Below, piece by piece: positions 35,831-43,651 of a stretch of DNA of 53,690 nt; position 1 is the stretch's first letter, and each line of letters starts with the position of its first letter. The stretch covers positions 1-53,690 of the forward strand of contig JAUNMV010000006.1 in assembly GCA_030531695.1 (NCBI GenBank), written 5' to 3'. Below the pieces are notes generated by a model. It saw nothing but the letters and a program-made list of their open reading frames with translations, did no database searches and had not been told where the DNA came from. This DNA comes from Bacilli bacterium (GTDB lineage Bacteria; Bacillota_I; Bacilli_A; RF39; UBA660). Position numbers and translations under genes: made by a program.

Positions 35831-38462
35831 TTTGTTCATTGGAGTTATTATCATTATTATTGTTATTGTTGTTTTCATTATTTTCTTCTTTTGGTTCGGA
35901 TACTACTATTTCTGCACCTGAACTTTGTACTCCACTGAATCCTTTATAAGTAGCTATAATCTTATAAGTACCATATCCAGTAGCTGTATATGATGTTTTA
36001 TCAGTCCATGTTAATAATTTACCATCTTGATATACGTTATATCCGAATGCTCCATATTCACTTCTTGCATATTCTCCTGGGGATAGGGCATTCCATGATA
36101 ATGTAACTTTCTTAGTATTTTTATCAACACTAGCTTTTAATCCGAATGGTCCAGCTATTGTTGCATCACCATATTGTGTTTCTGTAGGTTCAGTACCTTT
36201 TTTGAATAATTCATATATAGCTTGTGTTCCTGGACCTGCAAGTTTTGCTGGATTAGATCCTACTGCAACTCCAACTTTTACAACACTGTTAGGCATTTGG
36301 AATGCTTGTCTATCATATTCGATAGCTCCTTCTCTTACAAATGCTTGGAATAAGTAATCTTTTTGACGAGATGCAGGTACGTTATTTAATACGTATCCAG
36401 CATTTACCATTTCTTGATTCATTTCATCGTATCCATACCACATTGCGATAGAAGTACGAGTAGTGTATCCTACTAACCATGTATCTTTTACTGCATCCCA
36501 TGGCATGTTTAATTTTTCCATAAATGCACTATCGAAGTTTGTAGTACCAGTTTTACATGCTAAGTTAGAAGGTGTACCACCATTTAGAGCAACATCTTGA
36601 AGCATGCTTGTAATCATATAAGCTGTTGCTTCTGACATAACTCTTGTCTTATTAAATTCATGTTCTTTTACATCTCCAGTAGATCTAAATTCAATTTTAG
36701 ATACACTATATGGAGCATTATAATAACCACCATTTGAGAATGCTGCATAGGCAGCTGCCATTTGTAATGGAGATACTCCAGTGAAGGCTCCAATTGCATG
36801 GGCTTCATGGATTCTACCGCTTTCTATTTCTGGTGTAATTCCTAATGATGTAACAAATTCAATTATCTTTCTATTATCAACTTGTTGGAAAGCTTTTAAT
36901 GCTGGGATATTTCTTGATAGAGATAAAGCTCTTCTCATTGTCATAGTTCCGTAGAATGAACCATCCCAGTTATTAATAGTTCTACCATTTGAGTAATGAT
37001 ATGGTTGATCTTCAAATAGAGTGTATGTAGACCAATCATTATATTCAATACCAGGACCATAATCGAATAATGGTTTAGCAGTACTTCCTGGTTGTTTCTT
37101 CATTTGTGTTGCGTAGTTAAAACTATTTAATCCAGTTCTATATCTACCTGCACCAATTGCTAGTATTGCACCATTATCTGTATTTAATACTGCAACACCT
37201 GTTTGTAGAGCATCATTTAACCATGCATATGATTCTCCACTTAGTACTCTATCTACTGCTTCTTGTTTTCCGCGATCTAGAGTAGTGTAAACTCTTAATG
37301 AAGTAGTATAAGCATTTACTCCATATGTATCTTTTATTTCTTTTACAACTGTATCTATATATCCTTGATATGGATTAACTTGTGCTTCATATGGTTGTAC
37401 TAGTGTACTAACTGGAATTGAATTAGCCATATCTTCTTCTTCTTTTGTTATATAACCATGACGTCTCATTAAGTATAAAACTGTTGCACGTCTTGCTTCA
37501 GCATTTTCTGGATGTGTATCAGGTCTATAATAAGTAGGAGATTTAAACATACCAGCAATGATTGCTGCTTCACTTAGTGTTAAGTCTGCAGCACTCTTAC
37601 CAAAGTATGTTTGAGCAGCTTCTTCAACACCGTATACATTTCCACCTAAGTAGTGGTTATTAACATAGAATTCTACGATTTGTTCTTTTGTATAATTCTT
37701 TTCTAATTTAAATACTGCTATATAAATATCTTGGAACTTTCTTACGATACCACTAACACCTTCATCAGCTTTAGCGTCAGTAAATACGTTTTTAACAACT
37801 TGCATTGATAGTGTAGAAGCACCACCGGCACCTCTGTTACCAGTAACTTGTCCAATAGATGCTTTAATAAAACGAGGGGCATCAAATCCATTATGTTGGA
37901 AGAATCTTGAATCCTCTGTTGCAACTATGGCATCTATTAATACTTCAGGTAATTCTTCATAGCTTACTTTTTCACGCATCTCTGAACCTAATTTAGCAAA
38001 TTCTACTCCTGATCCATCGTATAGGGTAGTTGTCTCTTTCTTATTAAGTTCAGATTCTTTATCAGAATATAGTGGATCTGAAATAGATTTAATATAGAAT
38101 ATGAATACTGCGAAAGCACTCATACAAGCTATACCACCAGCTAGTATTAACATTAAAAGAATTGTTATAACTCTTTTCTTACTTTTACCTTTTAATTTAA
38201 CAAGTAAAGTAATAATTGCTAATGTAACTGCTAATAATCCACCAATTCCTATAGCTCCTATAGAACCAACTTTCTTATAAACTATTAGTACTACAACTAT
38301 ACATACTAATAATAAAGCTAAGAGAATAGTATTTTTAGTTTTAATCTTTTTCTTTTCAGTAACTCGTCTTTTTATAGCTTTTATATTATACTTACTACTT
38401 CTAGTAGATTTAGTATGAGAGCTACTTTTATTAACCCTTTTTCTTTTTATATCTTTTTTCAT
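35814..38462 (-). CDS. ponA: Class A penicillin-binding protein 1A/1B
   Basis: 882 aa. A basic N-terminal tail is followed by three hydrophobic segments within residues 40-130 (class A PBPs usually have one). The GT51 glycosyltransferase domain has EDSRFFQHNGFD (near 180) and the QLVKN-like MQVVKNVF. The transpeptidase has STAK (near 457), SRN and KTGTT (near 637). The tail contains a fibronectin III-like domain and an Asn-rich end. It polymerises and cross-links peptidoglycan outside the membrane. It overlaps recU by 4 bases, as in Bacillus. The extra membrane segments are unusual. Confidence 0.95.
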   Translation of the reverse strand: MKKDIKRKRVNKSSSHTKSTRSSKYNIKAIKRRVTEKKKIKTKNTILLALLLVCIVVVLIVYKKVGSIGAIGIGGLLAVTLAIITLLVKLKGKSKKRVITILLMLILAGGIACMSAFAVFIFYIKSISDPLYSDKESELNKKETTTLYDGSGVEFAKLGSEMREKVSYEELPEVLIDAIVATEDSRFFQHNGFDAPRFIKASIGQVTGNRGAGGASTLSMQVVKNVFTDAKADEGVSGIVRKFQDIYIAVFKLEKNYTKEQIVEFYVNNHYLGGNVYGVEEAAQTYFGKSAADLTLSEAAIIAGMFKSPTYYRPDTHPENAEARRATVLYLMRRHGYITKEEEDMANSIPVSTLVQPYEAQVNPYQGYIDTVVKEIKDTYGVNAYTTSLRVYTTLDRGKQEAVDRVLSGESYAWLNDALQTGVAVLNTDNGAILAIGAGRYRTGLNSFNYATQMKKQPGSTAKPLFDYGPGIEYNDWSTYTLFEDQPYHYSNGRTINNWDGSFYGTMTMRRALSLSRNIPALKAFQQVDNRKIIEFVTSLGITPEIESGRIHEAHAIGAFTGVSPLQMAAAYAAFSNGGYYNAPYSVSKIEFRSTGDVKEHEFNKTRVMSEATAYMITSMLQDVALNGGTPSNLACKTGTTNFDSAFMEKLNMPWDAVKDTWLVGYTTRTSIAMWYGYDEMNQEMVNAGYVLNNVPASRQKDYLFQAFVREGAIEYDRQAFQMPNSVVKVGVAVGSNPAKLAGPGTQAIYELFKKGTEPTETQYGDATIAGPFGLKASVDKNTKKVTLSWNALSPGEYARSEYGAFGYNVYQDGKLLTWTDKTSYTATGYGTYKIIATYKGFSGVQSSGAEIVVSEPKEENNENNNNNNNDNNSNEQNNNEP

Positions 38463-39040
38463 TTTCTACCTCCAATAAGTTCGTCGACTATTTTTAAGTA
38501 ATCAACTCTTGGGTTATAACCATCTTTTATCAAATAAGCATTTTCTCTAAAGAATTCTATAGGTATAGATTTTCTTTCAGAATTGTTTAAAAAAACAGAA
38601 AACTTTTGAGTAGTAAGAAGATACGTTTCATTTAGTGTAGTAAATCTTACTATTAAAAAAGATATTCCATTATGTTTTTCTATATTTTGTAAATGCTTAA
38701 TTTGGTGAGGATGAATATTACTTAAAGCAAAAGCTGTTGTACTTTTAGATTCTTTTGCTTCAAAATCAATATAATAACCTTTATATAATCCGTTATAATC
38801 GGTTGTTGATGGGACTGTAAAAAAAGCTTCTTTTATTACTGCTTTATCACGAGATGGATAATCTACTTTTGTTATCTTAATAGGAGTAGGTTTCTTATAG
38901 ATGTAGGCTTTATCAATTTCACGATAGTATTCATTAGATTGATTAAGTTCATCTTCTAGATTCATACCTCTGTTTTTATGAGTAACAGGTGTAGTTTGCA
39001 TTGTAGTAGTTTTTTTCTTTAAACCATTTGGGTAGTTCAT
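38459..39040 (-). CDS. recU: Holliday junction resolvase RecU
   Basis: 193 aa. NYPNGL at the start, NRGMNLEDELNQSN, and the nuclease core GLYKGYYIDFEAKES followed by FALSNIHPHQIKHL match RecU of Bacilli, with the catalytic D-x-E-x-K in YIDFEAKE. It cuts Holliday junctions and modulates RecA. The recU-ponA pair is a conserved Bacilli operon, here with a 4-base overlap. The ATG at 39040 follows an AGGTGATGAGATG-like site. Confidence 0.96.
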   Translation of the reverse strand: MNYPNGLKKKTTTMQTTPVTHKNRGMNLEDELNQSNEYYREIDKAYIYKKPTPIKITKVDYPSRDKAVIKEAFFTVPSTTDYNGLYKGYYIDFEAKESKSTTAFALSNIHPHQIKHLQNIEKHNGISFLIVRFTTLNETYLLTTQKFSVFLNNSERKSIPIEFFRENAYLIKDGYNPRVDYLKIVDELIGGRK

Positions 39041-39171
39041 CTCATCACCTATGTTTTATTATACTATATATATATTATTTTTTCTATATAAAAATAGTGT
39101 TTCTTTTTATCATGTTTTGTCGAATGAATTGCTTTATTTTTTCTATGTTTTAAAATGATTTTGGTGATAAA

Positions 39172-39288
39172 ATGAATAGTTTTGAAATATTACTCTTTTT
39201 AGATAGTATGATTAGAAAGACAAATAAGGCTTGTAATAAGCTAGATAAGTATTATATAATATATGAGTTGCCAATTGACAAAAACTAG
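39172..39288 (+). CDS. Possible 38-aa small protein
   Basis: Open frame of 38 codons starting ATG 39172 and ending TAG 39288, with a GGTGAT site 5 bases upstream. A promoter-like pair lies before it: TTGCTT about 39129, spacer 16, TAAAAT. The peptide begins MNSFEILLFLDSMIRKTN and is half hydrophobic, half charged, with no known family. It lies in the recU-gpsB gap, and its last 15 bases hold the gpsB -35 region. It is short enough to be chance; conservation would decide. Confidence 0.35.
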   Translation: MNSFEILLFLDSMIRKTNKACNKLDKYYIIYELPIDKN

Positions 39289-39303
39289 TTAAAATGTAAT
39301 AAT
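39275..39303 (+). promoter_or_regulatory. Promoter of gpsB
   Basis: TTGACA (39275-39280), 17-base spacer, AATAAT (39298-39303) with TG at 39295. It probably also drives rnpB, whose gene starts 3 bases after the gpsB stop. Confidence 0.75.
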
Positions 39304-39334
39304 TATTGTATAAAGTTAGGGATTGGTGATTAGT

Positions 39335-39709
39335 ATGTATCAGAATAAGATTACTCTTATGCCACAAGATATTTTAGAGAAAGATTTTAAAATTGATACT
39401 CGAGGATATCGCTTAAAAGAAGTTGATCAATTTTTAGATATTATTATTGGCGATTATGAGCAATTCTTTAATATAATCAATGGATTAGAAAAAGAAAAAG
39501 CCGATCTATTAGCTGAAATTATGTCTTTAAAGCAAGAACTACGTAATTCTAAACTTAGTATGGAAGTTTCACGTACGAATGTAGAAGTACCTGAAATGAC
39601 TAATGTTGATATTATACGTAGAGTATCTCAACTTGAAAAAATGGTTTATGGTATAAAGAATAATACTGAAAAAGAAGAAACAACTACTGAAGAAGAAGTA
39701 AGTGAATAA
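39335..39709 (+). CDS. gpsB: Cell division protein GpsB
   Basis: 124 aa. The N-terminal DivIVA-like domain has LMPQDILEKDF and GYRLKEVDQFLDIIIGDY, which binds PBP tails. A coiled coil follows, and the C-terminal trimerisation segment VDIIRRVSQLEKMVYG is typical of GpsB rather than DivIVA. GpsB moves class A PBPs between the septum and the side wall with EzrA; ponA and ezrA are both in this window. ATG 39335 follows GGTGAT; the in-frame TTG/GTG at 39323-39326 are part of that site. rnpB follows directly, as in Bacillus. Confidence 0.93.
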   Translation: MYQNKITLMPQDILEKDFKIDTRGYRLKEVDQFLDIIIGDYEQFFNIINGLEKEKADLLAEIMSLKQELRNSKLSMEVSRTNVEVPEMTNVDIIRRVSQLEKMVYGIKNNTEKEETTTEEEVSE

Positions 39710-39712
39710 TAT

Positions 39713-40062
39713 AATACATATAGACAAACGCTGGAATCTTTAAGATTCTTGAGGAAAGTCCATGCTAGCACAGACCTGTAATGGCTGTAGTGTTCGTGTT
39801 CAGGGAACAAATAACCTGGAGTAGCAATTGCTAACGGCGGTTAATAAACCTAAGTTTTTTTAATATGGTTTAACCGTAAAGTGCCGCAGTGACGATGCTT
39901 TTGGAAACGAAAGAGTGAAACGAGGTAAACCCCGCGAGCTAGAAACCCAAATTTGGTAGGGGAGTCTTAACGAAAGAATTATAATGGAGTTAAGGACTGG
40001 GAAACTGGTAGATAAATGTTTGTCGCTCCGCAAGGAGACAGAACATGGCTTATTTATGTATT
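39713..40062 (+). ncRNA. rnpB: RNase P RNA, type B
   Basis: The catalytic RNA of RNase P, which trims the 5' leader of pre-tRNAs. The conserved core GAGGAAAGTCCATGCTAGCACA-like segment is at about 39750, AAACCCCGCGAGCTAGAAACCC at about 39930, GGGGAG near 39960 and ACAGAACATGGCTTAT near 40038. The ends pair as helix P1: AATACATA (39713-39720) with TATGTATT (40055-40062). Layout is that of the Bacillus (type B) class. Its ends are set by P1 and may be off by a few bases. Confidence 0.95.
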
Positions 40063-40085
40063 ATTAATAACTAGTGAGGTGAATT

Positions 40086-40589
40086 ATGAAAGAATTAGGG
40101 GCGTATTTAAAACGTATTAGAATATCTAATGGTGTTAATATAGCAGAAGCTGCAGAAGACCTTGATTTAACTGTCACTGAACTAGAAAATATAGAATCAG
40201 GTAATGTAAAAGCATTTAAAGATTTATATGATTTAAAAGGTTATATAAAATCTTATTCTAAGTATTTAGGATTGAATCCTGATAAAGTAGTAGATGAATT
40301 TAATAATTTTTTCTTTGATCATACTTCTAAAATATCTTTAGAGGATATCAAAAATGCTCAAAAGAAAGAAAAAGAAGAAGTTAAAGTTAATAAAATTAAA
40401 TCTCCATATACTAAAGAATATAGTAATAAATCTTTTGCTTTACCTATATTTGTAGGATTGGTTATAATTCTTATTTTTGCATTTATAATTATTTATTTAG
40501 TTGTAAGTAACACTAATAAGAAACCTGCAATGGTAAATGAATTATCACCTGTTGGTGGAAAGGAGATTAGTTATGAATTTACCTACTAA
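40086..40589 (+). CDS. RodZ-like helix-turn-helix membrane protein
   Basis: 167 aa. An N-terminal HTH domain (GAYLKRIRISNGVNIAEAAEDLDLTVTELENIESGN, residues 4-38) is of the RodZ type. It is followed by LKGYIKSYSKYLGLNPDKVV, a charged linker and one membrane segment (about 119-142). The large periplasmic domain of long RodZ is missing, so it is a short form. RodZ links MreB to the wall synthesis machinery. Position just upstream of pgsA fits the ymfM gene of Bacillus. AGTGAGGTGA precedes the ATG. Its end overlaps pgsA by 17 bases. Confidence 0.85.
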   Translation: MKELGAYLKRIRISNGVNIAEAAEDLDLTVTELENIESGNVKAFKDLYDLKGYIKSYSKYLGLNPDKVVDEFNNFFFDHTSKISLEDIKNAQKKEKEEVKVNKIKSPYTKEYSNKSFALPIFVGLVIILIFAFIIIYLVVSNTNKKPAMVNELSPVGGKEISYEFTY

Positions 40590-41175
40590 ATTAACCGTAT
40601 TAAGACTTATTTTATCAGTATTTATTATTTTTATTTTATGTTTTCCATTTTATTTAATTAATGTACAATTTCCTGTTTATTATGTAGCAGGTGTTGGAAT
40701 GGATTTAAAATTTTTAATATCTGGAGTTGTATTTATTGCTGCTTCAGTAACTGACTGGTTTGATGGATATTTAGCAAGAAAGAATAATCAAGTGACAGAT
40801 ACAGGTAAGATGTTAGATGCTATTGCTGATAAAGTATTAGTAAACTCTGTATTAATTATTTTAGCTGCTAATTGTTATATTCATGTAATTGTTCCAGTTG
40901 TTATAGTATTAAGAGATATAGTTGTTAATGCTATCAAGATGGAAGCTGCAGGAAAGGGTAAAGTAGTTGCTGCTATTAAATCTGGTAAGTTTAAAACTGC
41001 TACACTAATGGTTGGTATTACTTTAACATTCTTCTACAATATACCATTTGTATTTATTAATAAAGGTATAGATGTAGCTAACTTCTTATTATATATTGCA
41101 GTTATCTTATCAATTATTTCTGGTGTTCAATATTGGAACATGAATAAAAATATAATATTTACTAAAGAAGATTAA
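40573..41175 (+). CDS. pgsA: CDP-diacylglycerol-glycerol-3-phosphate 3-phosphatidyltransferase
   Basis: 200 aa, polytopic membrane enzyme that makes phosphatidylglycerol phosphate. The CDP-alcohol phosphotransferase motif D-G-x2-A-R-x8-G-x3-D-x3-D is complete in DGYLARKNNQVTDTGKMLDA followed by IADK (about residues 60-83). NLPTKLTVLRL at the start is typical. ATG 40573 is preceded by AAGGAG and lies inside the end of the rodZ-like gene, so translation is coupled. In Bacillus cinA follows; here it is absent and two unknown genes come before recA. Confidence 0.95.
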   Translation: MNLPTKLTVLRLILSVFIIFILCFPFYLINVQFPVYYVAGVGMDLKFLISGVVFIAASVTDWFDGYLARKNNQVTDTGKMLDAIADKVLVNSVLIILAANCYIHVIVPVVIVLRDIVVNAIKMEAAGKGKVVAAIKSGKFKTATLMVGITLTFFYNIPFVFINKGIDVANFLLYIAVILSIISGVQYWNMNKNIIFTKED

Positions 41176-41176
41176 T

Positions 41177-41206
41177 AAAAGACCTCAAATGAGGTCTTTT
41201 TATTTG
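41177..41206. terminator. Bidirectional terminator after pgsA
   Basis: Perfect 11-bp stem AAAAGACCTCA (41177-41187) and TGAGGTCTTTT (41190-41200) with flanking A and T tracts; serves pgsA and the converging minus-strand pair. Confidence 0.9.
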
Positions 41207-41736
41207 TCTTTATATACTCGATATCCTAAGATTCTATCTCTACCATTTTTTATTCTTACTATTAAGTATGAATTATCTTTAGTTAAGTTCATACCTAAGT
41301 AGTTAGCTAGAGCAGATGTATCATTATTAGATTCTAATTCTCTTAATCCATAATCTTCATATACATATTGTTTTTTATCTGCAATTATTTTATCTTCATA
41401 TACTTCAATAGACTTATATAAATCTTCTTCTGTTAATTCTTTAAGTAGTTTTTTACAAAGAGTATTATTTTTAAATCTATTCATTATTTCTTTAGAATCA
41501 TCTGATTCTTTTATATTATTATCATCTAATGAGTATTCTCTTACAGGTACTTTGGCATGTAGTTTTTTTGATTCTTCTACTTTTAAGTTATATTCTTTTT
41601 TATCTTGTTCTTTTTTATTTGAAAGTGCAATTCCAATTACTATAGTAATAATTCCAAAAATAATTGGTTGAGATACTCCTTCAGAAGCACCAGCTATTAC
41701 AGATATTACTCCAAATATAATTAAAGCTATTCCCAT
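41200..41736 (-). CDS. Unknown membrane protein, pair member 2
   Basis: 178 aa. Two short hydrophobic segments at the N-terminus (about 1-17 and 24-41) are linked by a glycine/serine-rich turn. A charged linker and a C-terminal alpha/beta domain follow. The end reads YLIVRIKNGRDRILGYRVYKDK; the GYRVY phrase also ends the neighbour's domain, so the two may be distant relatives. It starts 9 bases after the neighbour's stop with an AAGGTGATA site. No known motif. Function unknown. Confidence 0.72.
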   Translation of the reverse strand: MGIALIIFGVISVIAGASEGVSQPIIFGIITIVIGIALSNKKEQDKKEYNLKVEESKKLHAKVPVREYSLDDNNIKESDDSKEIMNRFKNNTLCKKLLKELTEEDLYKSIEVYEDKIIADKKQYVYEDYGLRELESNNDTSALANYLGMNLTKDNSYLIVRIKNGRDRILGYRVYKDK

Positions 41737-41745
41737 ATTATCACC

Positions 41746-42369
41746 TTACCATTCTTTTAAACTTGTATCTTTTACCTTTTTACCAGTTATATATACACGA
41801 TATCCTTTAAATATTTCATCTGATCCACTATCAAGACTCGATTGTAGGTGTCCACCTTTGTCTTCAAAGTAATGTACTTCATGTTTTGTTATAACTGTGT
41901 GTACTACTTTATTTTTATGAATTGTTTCTTTTTCTGTTGTGAGATATTGAGCGGCTAATGTCTCTATATAAGTAGTTAATTCTTCTAGTTTTTTACCACT
42001 AAAATTAACATTATAATCAGCATAATAGAAAGTTCTTTTACAAGTTTGTACTCCATCTAGTAGTATACGTATTCCTGTTGTACAAGTATATTCACTAACA
42101 AAGTTTAGGCCTTCCTCGATGTATCTAAATTCATCTTCTGTAAGATTCTTTCTAAGAATAGTTGTGAACCTTTCGTAATCATACTTAGTCATTACTTTTT
42201 TCATTTTTTCTTCTTTACTTTTATTACTTTGTATTGTTTGTTCTATTGGATCTTCTTTTTTTGAGGCTACTAGTCCTACTACTAAGACTACTAAACCAAA
42301 TACAATACCTCCAACACTATTAGCTACCCATGAAGCTAATGCTATTAATATTCCAATTATGATTATCAT
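41746..42369 (-). CDS. Unknown membrane protein, pair member 1
   Basis: 207 aa. It has the same layout as its partner downstream: two hydrophobic N-terminal segments (about 1-16 and 18-38, GGIVFGLVVLVVGLVAS), a KKEDPIEQ-type linker and a C-terminal soluble domain that ends in FKGYRVYITGKK. The central domain has VSEYTCTTGIRILLDGVQTCKRTF with three cysteines. GGAGGTGT precedes the ATG. The pair is transcribed against the rodZ-pgsA and recA genes and breaks a usually compact group, which suggests later insertion. Function unknown. Confidence 0.72.
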   Translation of the reverse strand: MIIIIGILIALASWVANSVGGIVFGLVVLVVGLVASKKEDPIEQTIQSNKSKEEKMKKVMTKYDYERFTTILRKNLTEDEFRYIEEGLNFVSEYTCTTGIRILLDGVQTCKRTFYYADYNVNFSGKKLEELTTYIETLAAQYLTTEKETIHKNKVVHTVITKHEVHYFEDKGGHLQSSLDSGSDEIFKGYRVYITGKKVKDTSLKEW

Positions 42370-42504
42370 ATTACACCTCCGTTATTTGCCTTTATTATAT
42401 CATGATTATTTAAAATGATTAATTAAATTTCTTTATTTATGATAATTGGTGCTGTTATATGTTTGATTATTGTATTTTAATAATATTTATTGTTTTAAAG
42501 TAAT

Positions 42505-42518
42505 AAAACACATGTTCG
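42505..42518 (+). promoter_or_regulatory. LexA (DinR) box-like site upstream of recA
   Basis: AAAACACATGTTCG matches the Bacillus LexA box CGAACNNNNGTTCG at 8 of 10 fixed positions; the two mismatches are the first two bases. It lies 11 bases upstream of the -35 box of recA, a usual place for SOS control. Confidence 0.6.
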
Positions 42519-42528
42519 AAAAAAAGTG

Positions 42529-42557
42529 TTGCATTTTATAAAATACTATTATACAAT
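42529..42557 (+). promoter_or_regulatory. Promoter of recA
   Basis: TTGCAT (42529-42534), 17-base spacer, TACAAT (42552-42557). The recA ATG with AGGAGGG follows 32 bases later. The rest of the 220-base gap from 42370 shows nothing else. Confidence 0.85.
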
Positions 42558-42589
42558 TGATTTGTAAGTTATTGAACTAGGAGGGTTTT

Positions 42590-43630
42590 ATGAAAACAAT
42601 AGAAAAAGATGTATCTAAAGATAAAGCTTTAGAGCAAGTATTAAGTGATATTGAAAAACAATTTGGTAAAGGTTCAATTATGAAGCTAGGTGATAACAAA
42701 CATATGAAGGTAGATGTTTGTTCTAGTGGATGTTTATCTTTAGATATAGCTTTAGGTGTAGGTGGATATCCGAGAGGAAGAATTATTGAAATATATGGTC
42801 CTGAATCTAGTGGTAAGACTACTTTTGCATTACAAGCTATAGCAGAACATCAAAAATTAGGTGGTAGAGCTGCATTTATTGATGCTGAACATGCACTTGA
42901 TCCTGAGTATGCTGAAAGATTAGGAGTTAATATTGATGAATTATTATTATCTCAACCAGATACTGGAGAGCAAGCATTAGAAATATGTGATGCATTAGTT
43001 AGAAGTCAAGCTATTAGTATTGTAGTTATTGACTCTGTAGCAGCACTTGTTCCTCAAGCTGAGATTGATGGTGAGATGGGTGATTCTCATGTAGGTCTTC
43101 AAGCTAGACTTATGTCTCAAGCACTTAGAAAATTATCTGGTACTATTAGTAAGACTAATACTACTTGTATTTTTATTAATCAATTACGTGAAAAAGTTGG
43201 TGTTATGTTTGGTAACCCTGAAACTACTCCAGGAGGTAGAGCATTAAAATTCTATGCTTCTGTAAGACTTGAGATTAGAAGAAGTGAACAACTAAAAATG
43301 GGTGAAGGTGTAGTTGGTAATAAGACAAGTATTAAAGTAGTTAAAAACAAAGTTGCTCCTCCATTTAAAACAGCAACTGTTGATATAATGTATGGTGAAG
43401 GTGTATCACGCGAAGGTGAAATAGTAGACTTAGCAGCTGATGCTGGTATTGTTGAAAAGAGTGGGGCATGGTATGCTTATCAAGGAGAAAAATTAGGTCA
43501 AGGTAAAGAAAATGTTAAATTACTTTTAAAAGATAATGTAGAATTAAAAGAAGAATTAGAGAAAAAAGTAAGAGAATATTATGATATTGCTTTAGATGAT
43601 GATAAGAAAGAAGCAAAAAAAGAAAAGTAA
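42590..43630 (+). CDS. recA: Recombinase RecA
   Basis: 346 aa, standard length. Walker A GPESSGKT at 70-77, the DNA-binding loop region with [19 protein letters not shown], and [21 protein letters not shown] (loop 2) are all conserved. RecA forms filaments on single-stranded DNA, drives strand exchange and triggers LexA self-cleavage. The C-terminus is highly charged ([11 protein letters not shown]), as usual. The strong AGGAGGG site and SOS-type box upstream suit an inducible gene. Confidence 0.99.
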   Translation: MKTIEKDVSKDKALEQVLSDIEKQFGKGSIMKLGDNKHMKVDVCSSGCLSLDIALGVGGYPRGRIIEIYGPESSGKTTFALQAIAEHQKLGGRAAFIDAEHALDPEYAERLGVNIDELLLSQPDTGEQALEICDALVRSQAISIVVIDSVAALVPQAEIDGEMGDSHVGLQARLMSQALRKLSGTISKTNTTCIFINQLREKVGVMFGNPETTPGGRALKFYASVRLEIRRSEQLKMGEGVVGNKTSIKVVKNKVAPPFKTATVDIMYGEGVSREGEIVDLAADAGIVEKSGAWYAYQGEKLGQGKENVKLLLKDNVELKEELEKKVREYYDIALDDDKKEAKKEK

Positions 43631-43651
43631 TAGAATAGATTATAACAGGTG

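Noticed and set aside
42370-42589. Extra small gene upstream of recA
   Set aside because: Only a 13-codon open frame exists and the region is explained by the SOS-like box and the recA promoter.
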